A DNA stretch of 64,000 bases, from assembly GCA_025992705.1 (NCBI GenBank), contig DAJPGJ010000001.1, positions 2,083,501-2,147,500 of the forward strand. Direction: 5' to 3'. A model generated the notes under the pieces. The model was given only the letters and a program-made list of their open reading frames with translations. It was not told the origin of the DNA and ran no database searches. Origin of the DNA: Coriobacteriaceae bacterium (lineage in GTDB: Bacteria; Actinomycetota; Coriobacteriia; Coriobacteriales; QAMH01). Shown here piece by piece: positions 1 to 7,060 of this stretch (positions are counted from its first letter, which is position 1; each line of letters starts with the position of its first letter). The position numbers and the translations under genes were made by a program.

Positions 1-238
1 ACAGTGACAGGATATCGCCCTCCTCGTTGCGCACGACCTCGGAATAGTACGGACTTAACTGCTCGAGAATGTCGCGCACGCCCAGACGGCCGTGCTTCTC
101 GATGTAGGGTACGCGATCGCCGTCCTCGTCGAGCACGAACTGCTCGATCTCGACACCGATGTAGCCCATGTCACCGCCCTTGCACCCCGATTCGAGGTAC
201 TCGATGATTAACTCGCGATTGTCGAATTGGTCGCTCAT
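1..238 (-). CDS. Glutamate-cysteine ligase-like protein (N-terminal part, cut by window edge)
   Basis: Only the first 79 codons are in the window; the gene runs off the left edge. The reverse-strand translation begins MSDQFDNREL and contains GVEIEQFVLDEDG followed by an ILEQLSPYY stretch. This matches the N-terminus of the GCS2/GshA-type carboxylate-amine ligases, whose G-x-E-x-E-x-F strand binds ATP-Mg, so the likely reaction is joining glutamate to cysteine in the cytosol. The ATG at 236-238 is the only start before the LysR gene upstream, which ends 50 bp away on the same strand. With only the N-terminus visible, a related carboxylate-amine ligase cannot be excluded. Confidence 0.7.
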   Translation of the reverse strand, partial: MSDQFDNRELIIEYLESGCKGGDMGYIGVEIEQFVLDEDGDRVPYIEKHGRLGVRDILEQLSPYYSEVVRNEEGDILSL

Positions 239-287
239 GACAGCCTCATTCGTTGACGTTGTAGTTAACCCGATATGGTACCGCAAC

Positions 288-1214
288 TCACTCACCCAGA
301 TACCTCGCAACGAGCGGATTGCTCTTGATGACGGCACGCAGGTTGTCGATGTAAGACGCGAGCAGACCGTCGAGCACACGATCCCTATGGATGAGATATC
401 CCACAGTCATGGTGATATCAGTATCAAGCGGAATGGAGACGATGCCGTCCTGCATCTCGGGCGTGAGTATGCCCGTCGAAAGCGTGTAGCCATCGAAGTC
501 AGTGAGCAGACTCGTGAGCGTCGCGCGATCGGAAATGCGAATCTTGCGCTTGTGCGGCACCTCGGAGAGCGGTTCTTCCGAGAAGAAGAAGGAGTTGGCG
601 ACACCCTGCTCGAACGAATAGCGCGGGTAATCTTCCAACTCATCGAGCGTGAGCATCTCACGATGCGCCAGTGGATGGTGCTCGCCCACGAACACGTTGA
701 CGGGTGCCTCAAAGAGCGGCGTGAACACGAGCTGGGCATCTTCGAAGGCGCTGCGCAGCACGCGCGCATTGTGTCGGTCAATGTAGAGAATACCAATGTC
801 AGAGCGATGCGTGCGCACGTCATCAATAATCTCGCCAGTCGCCGCCTCGCGCATGATGAAGTCGTATTCCTCGTCATCGCAGCTATCCACCGTGTCGATG
901 AATGCGCGGACGCAGAACGCGTAATGCTGTGTCGAAACCGAGAAGCGCGCCTCGTGGCTCTTGCTCGCGTAATGCTCCTCGAGCATGTTTGCCTGCTCGA
1001 CGATTTGTCGCGCGTAGGCAAGCAGTTCGTTTCCCTCGTTGGTGAGTGCCACACCACGATTGGTACGCGTGAATATCTCGATGCCAAACTCGCGCTCGAG
1101 TTCCTTGACGGCAATCGAAAGATTCGATTGGGATGCGTACATGTGCTTGGCCGCTGCGCTCATGGATCCGGTCTCGGCAATTGCGATGAGATAACGAAGC
1201 TGTTGGAGGGTCAT
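288..1214 (-). CDS. LysR-family transcriptional regulator
   Basis: A 308-residue LysR regulator. Residues 1-60 form the winged helix-turn-helix (LQQLRYLIAIAETGSMSAAA, then SQSNLSIAVKELE), followed by the linker helix and a two-lobe effector domain from about residue 85. I chose the ATG at 1214 because AAGGA lies just before it; an in-frame TTG at 1226 is also possible. It is divergent from the CoA ligase at 1375 and probably controls it. Its effector domain is clearly related to the separate DNA-binding-free protein at 2737: both have QHY near the start, an LTLD-LED block and an LDTD-T-GY block. The inducer is unknown; an aromatic acid or its CoA ester would fit the neighbour. Confidence 0.9.
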   Translation of the reverse strand: MTLQQLRYLIAIAETGSMSAAAKHMYASQSNLSIAVKELEREFGIEIFTRTNRGVALTNEGNELLAYARQIVEQANMLEEHYASKSHEARFSVSTQHYAFCVRAFIDTVDSCDDEEYDFIMREAATGEIIDDVRTHRSDIGILYIDRHNARVLRSAFEDAQLVFTPLFEAPVNVFVGEHHPLAHREMLTLDELEDYPRYSFEQGVANSFFFSEEPLSEVPHKRKIRISDRATLTSLLTDFDGYTLSTGILTPEMQDGIVSIPLDTDITMTVGYLIHRDRVLDGLLASYIDNLRAVIKSNPLVARYLGE

Positions 1215-1235
1215 GGTTTCCTTCAATCGTATATA

Positions 1236-1265
1236 TTGCTTATCAATCTATTTTATCAATAGCAA
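1236..1265. promoter_or_regulatory. Candidate LysR operator in divergent promoter region
   Basis: TTGCT and AGCAA flank two direct copies of TTATCAAT (1240-1247 and 1253-1260, 13-bp period). The site is AT-rich in a GC-rich region and lies 22 bp upstream of the lysR start in the lysR/CoA-ligase intergenic region. Position and partial symmetry fit a LysR autoregulatory site; binding is inferred. Confidence 0.45.
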
Positions 1266-1374
1266 GGTATCGAAACTACGCATGGGCAAAACTCTATGCA
1301 ACGAAGTCGAAGAGTGGTGAAATAGCGGACGTCTATCCGAGAGCAAGACCGATACCACACGAAAGGAGCTCGGC

Positions 1375-2718
1375 ATGGCAAAGAAGAACGTTCCATATGA
1401 CCAGGAGTACTACGACAAAGAGATCGAGACCATGCCGCGCGAGCAGCTTGAGGAGTTGCAGCTTGGCTATCTCAAAGACGAGCTGAAATTCGCCTACGAC
1501 AACTGCCCCTATTACAAGCGCGCCTGGGACGAGGCCGGCGTCTCGCCCGAGATCGAGACCCTCGCCGACCTGCAGAAGTTCCCCTTCATCAACAAGCAAA
1601 CCGAGCGTGACACGCAAGGTGTCGGCAGCTTCTTTGGCGAGCTGTGCGGCGTACCCGAAGACGACGTCGTCTACATGGCGACCTCATCGGGATCGACCGG
1701 CGTTCCCACGATGAGCCCGTTCACGCAGGGTGACTTCGAGGACTTCATGAAGGCCGAGAGCCGCCTGTTCTGGCAGGCAGGCATGCGTCCCAACGATCGT
1801 TACCTGCACGGCATGAACTTCGCGCTCTATGTCGGCGGCCCGTGCGTCATCGGCGCCCAGGAGCTCGGCGCGCTCGGCATCTGGGTTGGTGCCGTCCCGA
1901 GCGACCGCCTGCTGTGGGCCATGAAGCAGTACCAGCCCACGTTCTTCTGGTCGTCGCCCTCCTATGCCTGGCAGCTCGGCCAAAAGGCCATCGAGAAGGG
2001 TTACGACCCCAAGACGGACTTCGCCTCGCTCAAGCACATCATCATATCCGGCGAGCCCGGCGGCTCCATCGAGTCGACGCGCAAAGCCATCGAGGAGATC
2101 TGGGACGCGAGCGTCTACGACTTCTTCGGCCTCTCCGACATCTACGGCGCCTGCGCCGCCATGTGCGACGCCAAGGACGGCCTGCACATCATCGAGGACC
2201 AGATTCTCGTCGAGGTCGTCGATCCCGTTACGGGCGAGGTCCTGCCCGATGGCGAGCGCGGTGAAATCGTCTACACCACGCTCAAGAAACGCGCGCGTCC
2301 GATGATCCGCTTCCGCAGCGGCGACATCGGCCACGTCAACCGCGAGACCTGCGAGTGCGGCCGTACCATGACCCGCATCTACATCCAGGGCCGCAAGGAC
2401 GAGATGTTCATCGTGAGCGCCGTCAACGTGTTCCCGAGCGATATCGAATACATCGTCCGCAACGACAAGGGCTTGTCAGGCGAGTACCTCATCCGCGTCT
2501 ACGACGAGAACTACACGACGCGTTACGAAGTCTCCGTCGAGCGTGCGTTTGGCTCCGACGAGGCGTACGATGAGATCGCCAAGCGCGTCGAGAACGAACT
2601 CAAGACCCATACGGGCGTACGTCCGGCAAAGGTGCTCGTGTTCGACACCGACAAGCTCGGCACCTCGAGCGAGCACAAGGCCAAGCGCTTCATCGACGAG
2701 CGCAACCAGAACGCGTAG
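1375..2718 (+). CDS. PaaK-type phenylacetate-CoA ligase family protein
   Basis: A 447-residue adenylate-forming enzyme of the phenylacetate-CoA ligase family, close to the usual 430-450. The P-loop-like SSGSTGVP lies at residues 104-111, the later ATP-contact YDFFGLSDIYG follows, then FRSGDIG, a Cys-containing CECGR turn and the hinge/C-terminal lid GRKDEM. Expected reaction: carboxylic acid plus ATP plus CoA to acyl-CoA, AMP and PPi, in the cytosol. A strong site, AAAGGAG, precedes the ATG. It is divergent from the LysR gene and 18 bp upstream of a stand-alone LysR effector domain, with a terminator after the pair. The substrate is not readable from sequence; phenylacetate or another aryl acid is only a family default. 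Confidence 0.85.
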   Translation: MAKKNVPYDQEYYDKEIETMPREQLEELQLGYLKDELKFAYDNCPYYKRAWDEAGVSPEIETLADLQKFPFINKQTERDTQGVGSFFGELCGVPEDDVVYMATSSGSTGVPTMSPFTQGDFEDFMKAESRLFWQAGMRPNDRYLHGMNFALYVGGPCVIGAQELGALGIWVGAVPSDRLLWAMKQYQPTFFWSSPSYAWQLGQKAIEKGYDPKTDFASLKHIIISGEPGGSIESTRKAIEEIWDASVYDFFGLSDIYGACAAMCDAKDGLHIIEDQILVEVVDPVTGEVLPDGERGEIVYTTLKKRARPMIRFRSGDIGHVNRETCECGRTMTRIYIQGRKDEMFIVSAVNVFPSDIEYIVRNDKGLSGEYLIRVYDENYTTRYEVSVERAFGSDEAYDEIAKRVENELKTHTGVRPAKVLVFDTDKLGTSSEHKAKRFIDERNQNA

Positions 2719-2736
2719 GAAGGCAAAGGAGACATC

Positions 2737-3390
2737 ATGACCAAGAAATTCGCAATCTCCGGACAGCACTACCTGTTCGATGTTCAATCCTTCGCAAGCC
2801 TCGTGCTTTCGCTGGGCGGTGATGATTACGAGTACGCGCTGCGTGACCGCACGACCAGGCGCGTCATCGAAGACGTCGCGAATGGCGAGAGCGAGATCGG
2901 CGTGCTCGTCGAGACGACGCGCTCGAAAGACGGGCTCGAGGAGGCCTTCGCGGAGGCAGGCGTTGAATTCGTCGAGCTCATCGAATCGACCCCTCGTGTC
3001 GCGCTTCCCAAGAGCCACCCGTTCGTGAACGCCGAATCGCTCACACTCGATCAGCTCGAGGATTTCCCGTACATCTACTTCGAGCAGGAGGAGGATGCTC
3101 CGGTCTATTTCGCCGAAGAGGCCCTCGCGGACGAGAAGCGCCACAAGAGCATCGCCTGCACGGACCGCGCCTCGCTCTCCGAACTCATCGTCGCGCTCAA
3201 CGGCTACACGGTGACGAGCGGCATCCTCGTCGGCATCTCCGATGGATCATCACTGGCCACGGTACGCCTCGACACGGACGTGACGCTGCACCTGGGCTAC
3301 ATCGTGAAGAAGGGCGCGGAGCTTTCCGATACGGCCAGGAAGTTCATCGAGAAGCTCGAAAGCAACCTCAAGAAGTACGCGAAGTTCTAA
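2737..3390 (+). CDS. Stand-alone LysR-type effector-binding domain (no DNA-binding domain)
   Basis: A 217-residue protein that aligns by eye with only the effector half of LysR regulators. It matches the LysR at 288-1214: QHY near the N-terminus, the LTLDQLEDFPYIYFEQ block, DRASLSELI, GYTVTSGIL and LDTDVTLHLGY. No helix-turn-helix is encoded upstream; the preceding gene stops 18 bp earlier and AAAGGAG sits before this ATG, so it looks like a real gene and not a broken regulator. There is no signal peptide. It is co-directional with the CoA ligase and ends before a strong terminator. It may bind the same ligand as the LysR, or pair with it to modulate it; both are inference. Confidence 0.8.
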   Translation: MTKKFAISGQHYLFDVQSFASLVLSLGGDDYEYALRDRTTRRVIEDVANGESEIGVLVETTRSKDGLEEAFAEAGVEFVELIESTPRVALPKSHPFVNAESLTLDQLEDFPYIYFEQEEDAPVYFAEEALADEKRHKSIACTDRASLSELIVALNGYTVTSGILVGISDGSSLATVRLDTDVTLHLGYIVKKGAELSDTARKFIEKLESNLKKYAKF

Positions 3391-3419
3391 AAGCGACTCT
3401 CAGACTCGGCAGTCGCACA

Positions 3420-3449
3420 GGGGTGGCCCCTAAGGGCCACCCCTTTTTT
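3420..3449 (+). terminator. Intrinsic terminator after CoA ligase operon
   Basis: Ten-base-pair GC stem, GGGGTGGCCC paired with GGGCCACCCC, a 4-nt loop, then six T residues. It is placed 30 bp after the stop of the LysR-effector gene and ends the two-gene operon. Confidence 0.9.
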
Positions 3450-3455
3450 GATGCT

Positions 3456-3527
3456 CCTGTCATCTCGACTGGAACAGCCGCCAGGCCGCGGAACGGAGAG
3501 ATCTCTCGCTTCGCTCGAGATGACAGG
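3456..3527. repeat. Dispersed imperfect palindrome, TCGAAATGACA family, copy 1
   Basis: CCTGTCATCTCGA at 3456-3468 is perfectly inverted at 3515-3527 (TCGAGATGACAGG), with a less regular centre containing GGAGAGATCTCTCGC. Related units recur at 8.3-8.5, 33.1, 43.8-44.0, 59.2-59.3 and 62.7 kb, always in intergenic DNA. Here it lies between two convergent genes. Confidence 0.8.
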
Positions 3528-3532
3528 GGAGA

Positions 3533-3976
3533 TCAATCGTCGCTTATTCCAAGCAGCTCGATTTCGTACTCGAGCGTCTTGCCGGCAAAGGGATGGTTGA
3601 AGTCGACTTGGATGAAGTCCTCTGTCGCCTTCGTGCAGATGGCCGGAATCCTACGCTGAGATACCGGATTGACCCAACTGCCCACGAAACCTTCGTAGAT
3701 GTCGTCACCATTGGGAAAGTCGCGGCGCAAAAATCGCTGCACGCCAGCCGGATCATGCTCTCCGTAGGCTTTCTCGGGCTCGATTACGACGGTGCGCATC
3801 TCGCCAATCTCCATGTCATAGAGTGCCTCGTCGATGCCGCGTATGACCTCACCCACACCCATGCGAATGGTCGTGGGCTCATCCCAGCAGACATCCTCGG
3901 GAGGTTGCCCCTGTACACCACCTCGATAACGCACGTGCGCCGTCTTCCCTGACCGCTCGATATTAGGAAGCGTCAT
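3533..3976 (-). CDS. FKBP-type peptidyl-prolyl isomerase (SlyD-like)
   Basis: A 147-residue FKBP-fold prolyl isomerase/chaperone. VRYRGG, GVGEVIRGIDEALYDMEIGE and EKAYGEHDP are the FKBP active-site strand and helix, and DFNHPFAGKTLEYEIELL is the typical C-terminal return of SlyD-type proteins after an insert-in-flap domain (about residues 70-120). There is no signal peptide, so it is cytosolic. I start at the ATG at 3974-3976, which has AAGGAGG six bases upstream; an upstream in-frame ATG at 4018 lacks a site. The His-rich metal-binding tail of E. coli SlyD is absent. It may help fold nearby metalloenzymes, but that is only suggested by position. Confidence 0.9.
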   Translation of the reverse strand: MTLPNIERSGKTAHVRYRGGVQGQPPEDVCWDEPTTIRMGVGEVIRGIDEALYDMEIGEMRTVVIEPEKAYGEHDPAGVQRFLRRDFPNGDDIYEGFVGSWVNPVSQRRIPAICTKATEDFIQVDFNHPFAGKTLEYEIELLGISDD

Positions 3977-4031
3977 AAAGACCTCCTTGCAGAGACGGAG
4001 CGCCCCTTTCAACGACACTCCGTCTTCGTTT

Positions 4032-4394
4032 CTAGTCTCTCAGCTTTTCGTATGGTTTGTAGACCGGCGTGAAAATGACCTGACGTCGCTGTCCGTCCAT
4101 CTTCTGCGCAAGCTCGGTGACTGGTCCGTAATACATCACGTTGGCAAGACAGTGATGCACGCAAATGGGCTCTCGACCGCGGCTCGTGCGATCGATGCAC
4201 AAGTCGCACAGATCCGTCGGCACCGGAATCTTGTTCCAGTTGTAGTGGCCGGGCTCAATCTCCCATGGGCCATCATCAAACACACGGATACCCCATTTGC
4301 CCACGGGGTAATCGTGCTCTTCCTTGCATGACACCTCGCATGATTGACAACCCGTGCATAGTTCGTAATCGATAAGCAGTCCCATTGCTTCCAT
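4032..4394 (-). CDS. Small 4Fe-4S ferredoxin subunit of molybdoenzyme
   Basis: A 120-residue electron-transfer subunit. CTGCQSCEVSC near the N-terminus and CDLCIDRTSRGREPICVHHC later supply two four-cysteine sets for two [4Fe-4S] clusters, in the DmsB-like order but in a much shorter protein (DmsB is about 200 residues with four clusters). The start follows the stop of the catalytic subunit by 2 bp, so the two are surely co-translated. It has no membrane segment or signal peptide. It probably passes electrons between a soluble donor and the molybdopterin subunit in the cytosol. Small two-cluster partners like this are known for catechol dehydroxylases and related gut actinobacterial enzymes. 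Confidence 0.88.
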   Translation of the reverse strand: MEAMGLLIDYELCTGCQSCEVSCKEEHDYPVGKWGIRVFDDGPWEIEPGHYNWNKIPVPTDLCDLCIDRTSRGREPICVHHCLANVMYYGPVTELAQKMDGQRRQVIFTPVYKPYEKLRD

Positions 4395-4396
4395 GA

Positions 4397-6778
4397 CTAC
4401 CTCAACTCCCCGAATTTATCCTGGATAAGCTGCATGTCCGTATCAAAGTTCTCATCCGTGCCTTCGATATTGCAGAGCATGCATTTGAACGGTGCGCCGA
4501 AGCCCAGCTTGCCGACATGGAAATTCGGGATGAGATTGTTGATGTTGGAGCGGTATACACCGTAGTTATGCGGCGCATTACCGTCCTCCTCCGGGAACCA
4601 CCAGCCGTGCTGCGCATGAATCACATCAGGCTTCACGGACACCGTCAGCTTCGCCTTGAGATAGGCCTCGCCAAACTGGTTGTACACACGGCACCATTGC
4701 CCATCGACGATGCCAAGCTTCTTGGCTGTCTCGGGATTAATCTCCACGAGCGGATTGGGGTTCAACTCGCGCAGGCGAGGAATCTGGCGATGCTCCGAGT
4801 GGAAGAACGCGTAGGTGCGCGCACCGGTCGTGAGCACGAACGGATAGTCTTTCAGGAGCTCCGGCGTGCTGATGGGGCTGAAATCGGGTTCTTCGTAGTA
4901 CGGAAGCGGGTCGTCGCCGAACTGCTGAAACCCAAGGTTATAGAGCTCGACGCGGCCGGTCGGCGTATTGAAGCCAGGTGCGCCGTCAGGACGCATCAAG
5001 CCCTTCTCGTACTTGTAATACTCGTTCTTGCTCTGGATGCACACCTGCTCGCGCAGTTCCTCGAACGTGCGGCTCTTACCAAAGCGCAGGAATTGCAACA
5101 GGTCATAGTAGCTATCAAACTCCTCGAAGCGCTTGGGGTTGAGACGCTTGCCGAGGATGTAGAGCAGCTCGAGATCACCGCGGCAATCGCCCTCGTCAAC
5201 GCATTTGTTCTGCGTGCCGAAGTACAGGGGCGCCGATCCATATGCGGCAGCCACCGTGCTGTCGCGCTCGACGACCGTGGCCAGCGGCAAGACGATGTCG
5301 CAGACTGCCTGGATGGACGGCGTCATGAAGCAGTCGAATCCGATGACGAACTCGAGTGAGCGGTTGATGGCCGCTTCCCAACGCTTGGGCTCGGCCGACG
5401 TGCAGGCAAGCAGGTTGTTGCCCGCAAAGGCGCCGATGCGCAGAGGATACGGATCATCGGTCTCCATGCAGCGTAGCGTGAGGTCGGCGTGCGAGTTCTG
5501 GCTCATGCCGCAGTATGCCGGGTACTCCTTGAGGCCTATCATCTTGGCGCGCAGCTCGTCGTCGTCAAGTGCCATGTAGGGCATGTACTCGTCGTCTTCC
5601 TCGGTGTCGGCGTCGAGCGCGACAGCGCCGCCTGTGGTTATCTGACCGCCGGGACGGTCGATGTTGCCCGTGATGGCCATGAGGGCGATGATGCACTGCG
5701 CCTGCTGCATGCCGTTGGTTTTCTGGTCGGTCGCAAGACCCCACTGAATCGTGGCGGCCTCGGCGTTGGCGTACATGCGCGCCGCTCCGATGATGTCCTC
5801 GGCGGGAACGCCGCAGATCTCGGCAGCCTTCTCGGGCGGCATGGTGGCAACACGCTCGGCGAGCTGCTCGAAGCCGTAACACCACTTCTCAACGAACTCA
5901 TGGTCGTAGAGACCCTCGCGGATTATCACGTCGAGCATCGCCATGGCAATGGCCGTGTCGGTGCCGGGGCGCAATTGCAGGTGATAGGCCGCGCGCGTCG
6001 TGAGCCAGTTGACGCGCGAGTCGACCATAATGAGCTTGCTGCCACGCTTCATGAGGTCGATAACCGCATGACCAAACGCACCGTCCGGATTCGATACCGT
6101 GGGCACCTTGCCCCACAGCACGACTGCCTCGGGGATGTGGTACTCGGGATCCTCATAGCGGCCAGGCAGACAACCCGCGTAGTCCATCTCGGGGTAGACT
6201 AAGCCAGCAGACATGGTGCCAGCGGCCAGACGCGGGAAATAACACGCGTACCCTGACTGCGTATAGCAGGCGTTGGGCGTTTGCCACACCATCGCAGTGT
6301 AGGTCATGCACGAGACGCCGCCTTCGCGCCCAGTGCCTCCGAAGTTCACGAAGCTTTCCTTGCCGTACTTGCTCGTGATCTCGGTGTAGCGCTTCTCGAT
6401 GAGATCGAGCGCCTCGTCCCAGGTAATCTCCTCCCACGCGTCTGCCTGCCCGCGCTTGTCGCGATCACGCTTCATCGGATGCAGAATGCGGGAGTTGTTG
6501 TACTCGTAGTCCTTCAGCGCAATGCAGCGTACGCAGAGGCGCCCCTGGGTGACGGGATGGTTCTCGTCTCCTTCGACCTTGACGAGACGCCCGTTCTCGT
6601 CGGTATAGAGCTTGAGACCACAGCCAACCGGATGACAACCCGGCGGCGACCACACGCAGCTCCTCGTAACGGTTAGCCCCGTGTCCTCATCTGTGAATCT
6701 CCAGGGCTTACCCAGGTCGTTCACGTCAGAGAGACTGTCCAGCTTGACAGCTGGTGACGCGGTCTTTCTTAACGCCAT
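4397..6778 (-). CDS. Molybdopterin oxidoreductase, catalytic subunit (DMSO-reductase superfamily)
   Basis: A 793-residue bis-MGD enzyme. Cysteines at 41, 48, 53, 82 and 85 (GCHPVGCG, then GRLCVRC) give the N-terminal [4Fe-4S] cluster; NFGGTGREGG and SGYACYFPR are in the metal-site region; VLTTGAR, HSEHRQIPRLRELNP and NYGVYRSNINNL form the C-terminal pterin-binding domain. The GCH-x-x-CG pattern and SGYACY block resemble pyrogallol transhydroxylase and catechol dehydroxylase-type enzymes more than DmsA. There is no Tat signal, so it acts in the cytosol. I start at 6778, where GAGGAGCAGGAC precedes the ATG; the open frame extends further upstream without a site. It is divergent from a PucR regulator. 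The substrate is unknown; a (poly)phenol reduction is my best guess. Confidence 0.85.
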   Translation of the reverse strand: MALRKTASPAVKLDSLSDVNDLGKPWRFTDEDTGLTVTRSCVWSPPGCHPVGCGLKLYTDENGRLVKVEGDENHPVTQGRLCVRCIALKDYEYNNSRILHPMKRDRDKRGQADAWEEITWDEALDLIEKRYTEITSKYGKESFVNFGGTGREGGVSCMTYTAMVWQTPNACYTQSGYACYFPRLAAGTMSAGLVYPEMDYAGCLPGRYEDPEYHIPEAVVLWGKVPTVSNPDGAFGHAVIDLMKRGSKLIMVDSRVNWLTTRAAYHLQLRPGTDTAIAMAMLDVIIREGLYDHEFVEKWCYGFEQLAERVATMPPEKAAEICGVPAEDIIGAARMYANAEAATIQWGLATDQKTNGMQQAQCIIALMAITGNIDRPGGQITTGGAVALDADTEEDDEYMPYMALDDDELRAKMIGLKEYPAYCGMSQNSHADLTLRCMETDDPYPLRIGAFAGNNLLACTSAEPKRWEAAINRSLEFVIGFDCFMTPSIQAVCDIVLPLATVVERDSTVAAAYGSAPLYFGTQNKCVDEGDCRGDLELLYILGKRLNPKRFEEFDSYYDLLQFLRFGKSRTFEELREQVCIQSKNEYYKYEKGLMRPDGAPGFNTPTGRVELYNLGFQQFGDDPLPYYEEPDFSPISTPELLKDYPFVLTTGARTYAFFHSEHRQIPRLRELNPNPLVEINPETAKKLGIVDGQWCRVYNQFGEAYLKAKLTVSVKPDVIHAQHGWWFPEEDGNAPHNYGVYRSNINNLIPNFHVGKLGFGAPFKCMLCNIEGTDENFDTDMQLIQDKFGELR

Positions 6779-6914
6779 GTCCTGCTCCTCTCGCTCGAAA
6801 TGCACAATGATTCGCCATAACGCAAGCATATGAGCGTGAAGGGGTGCCGAAAAGCTATCGCGTGGTGCCGTATGGCTGGACAGACCCGAACGCTGCGGCC
6901 AGTTGCGATGAGAC

Positions 6915-6931
6915 CCGTACTCAGAGTACGG
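6915..6931. promoter_or_regulatory. Operator-like inverted repeat CCGTAC-N5-GTACGG, copy 1
   Basis: CCGTAC, five bases, GTACGG, extending to CCGTACTC/GAGTACGG around a central A. It is 137 bp upstream of the molybdoenzyme start. The identical 6-bp half-sites with the identical 5-bp spacing recur at 7024-7040, which makes chance unlikely. Probably the binding site of the divergent PucR-type regulator. Confidence 0.6.
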
Positions 6932-7020
6932 ATTAGACAACATTTTCCTGCCTCCGAGTACAAGTGTCTACGGGTATTTCCAGGTGATAGCTATAATTCT
7001 ACCGAGAGCCCGTGCGTTCG

Positions 7021-7043
7021 ATTCCGTACCAATCGTACGGAAT
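7021..7043. promoter_or_regulatory. Operator-like inverted repeat CCGTAC-N5-GTACGG, copy 2
   Basis: A 9-bp-arm inverted repeat, ATTCCGTAC and GTACGGAAT around CAATC, ending 17 bp before the regulator's ATG. It has the same half-sites and spacing as the copy at 6915, 109 bp away. The position would allow autoregulation, and the pair could support looping. Confidence 0.6.
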
Positions 7044-7060
7044 AAGTGAAATGAGATGGT

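Noticed and set aside
168..1262. A 364-codon open frame on the plus strand across the LysR gene
   Set aside because: It is the antisense of a clear LysR; the translation has no recognisable domain and GC-rich DNA gives long chance frames.
2737..3390. LysR effector domain considered as a pseudogene
   Set aside because: The frame is intact, has its own strong ribosome-binding site and lies between a ligase stop and a terminator with no HTH remnant.
6932..7020. Searched for -10/-35 boxes between the two PucR sites
   Set aside because: TAGAAT-like hexamers occur without a convincing partner; not reported as a promoter.
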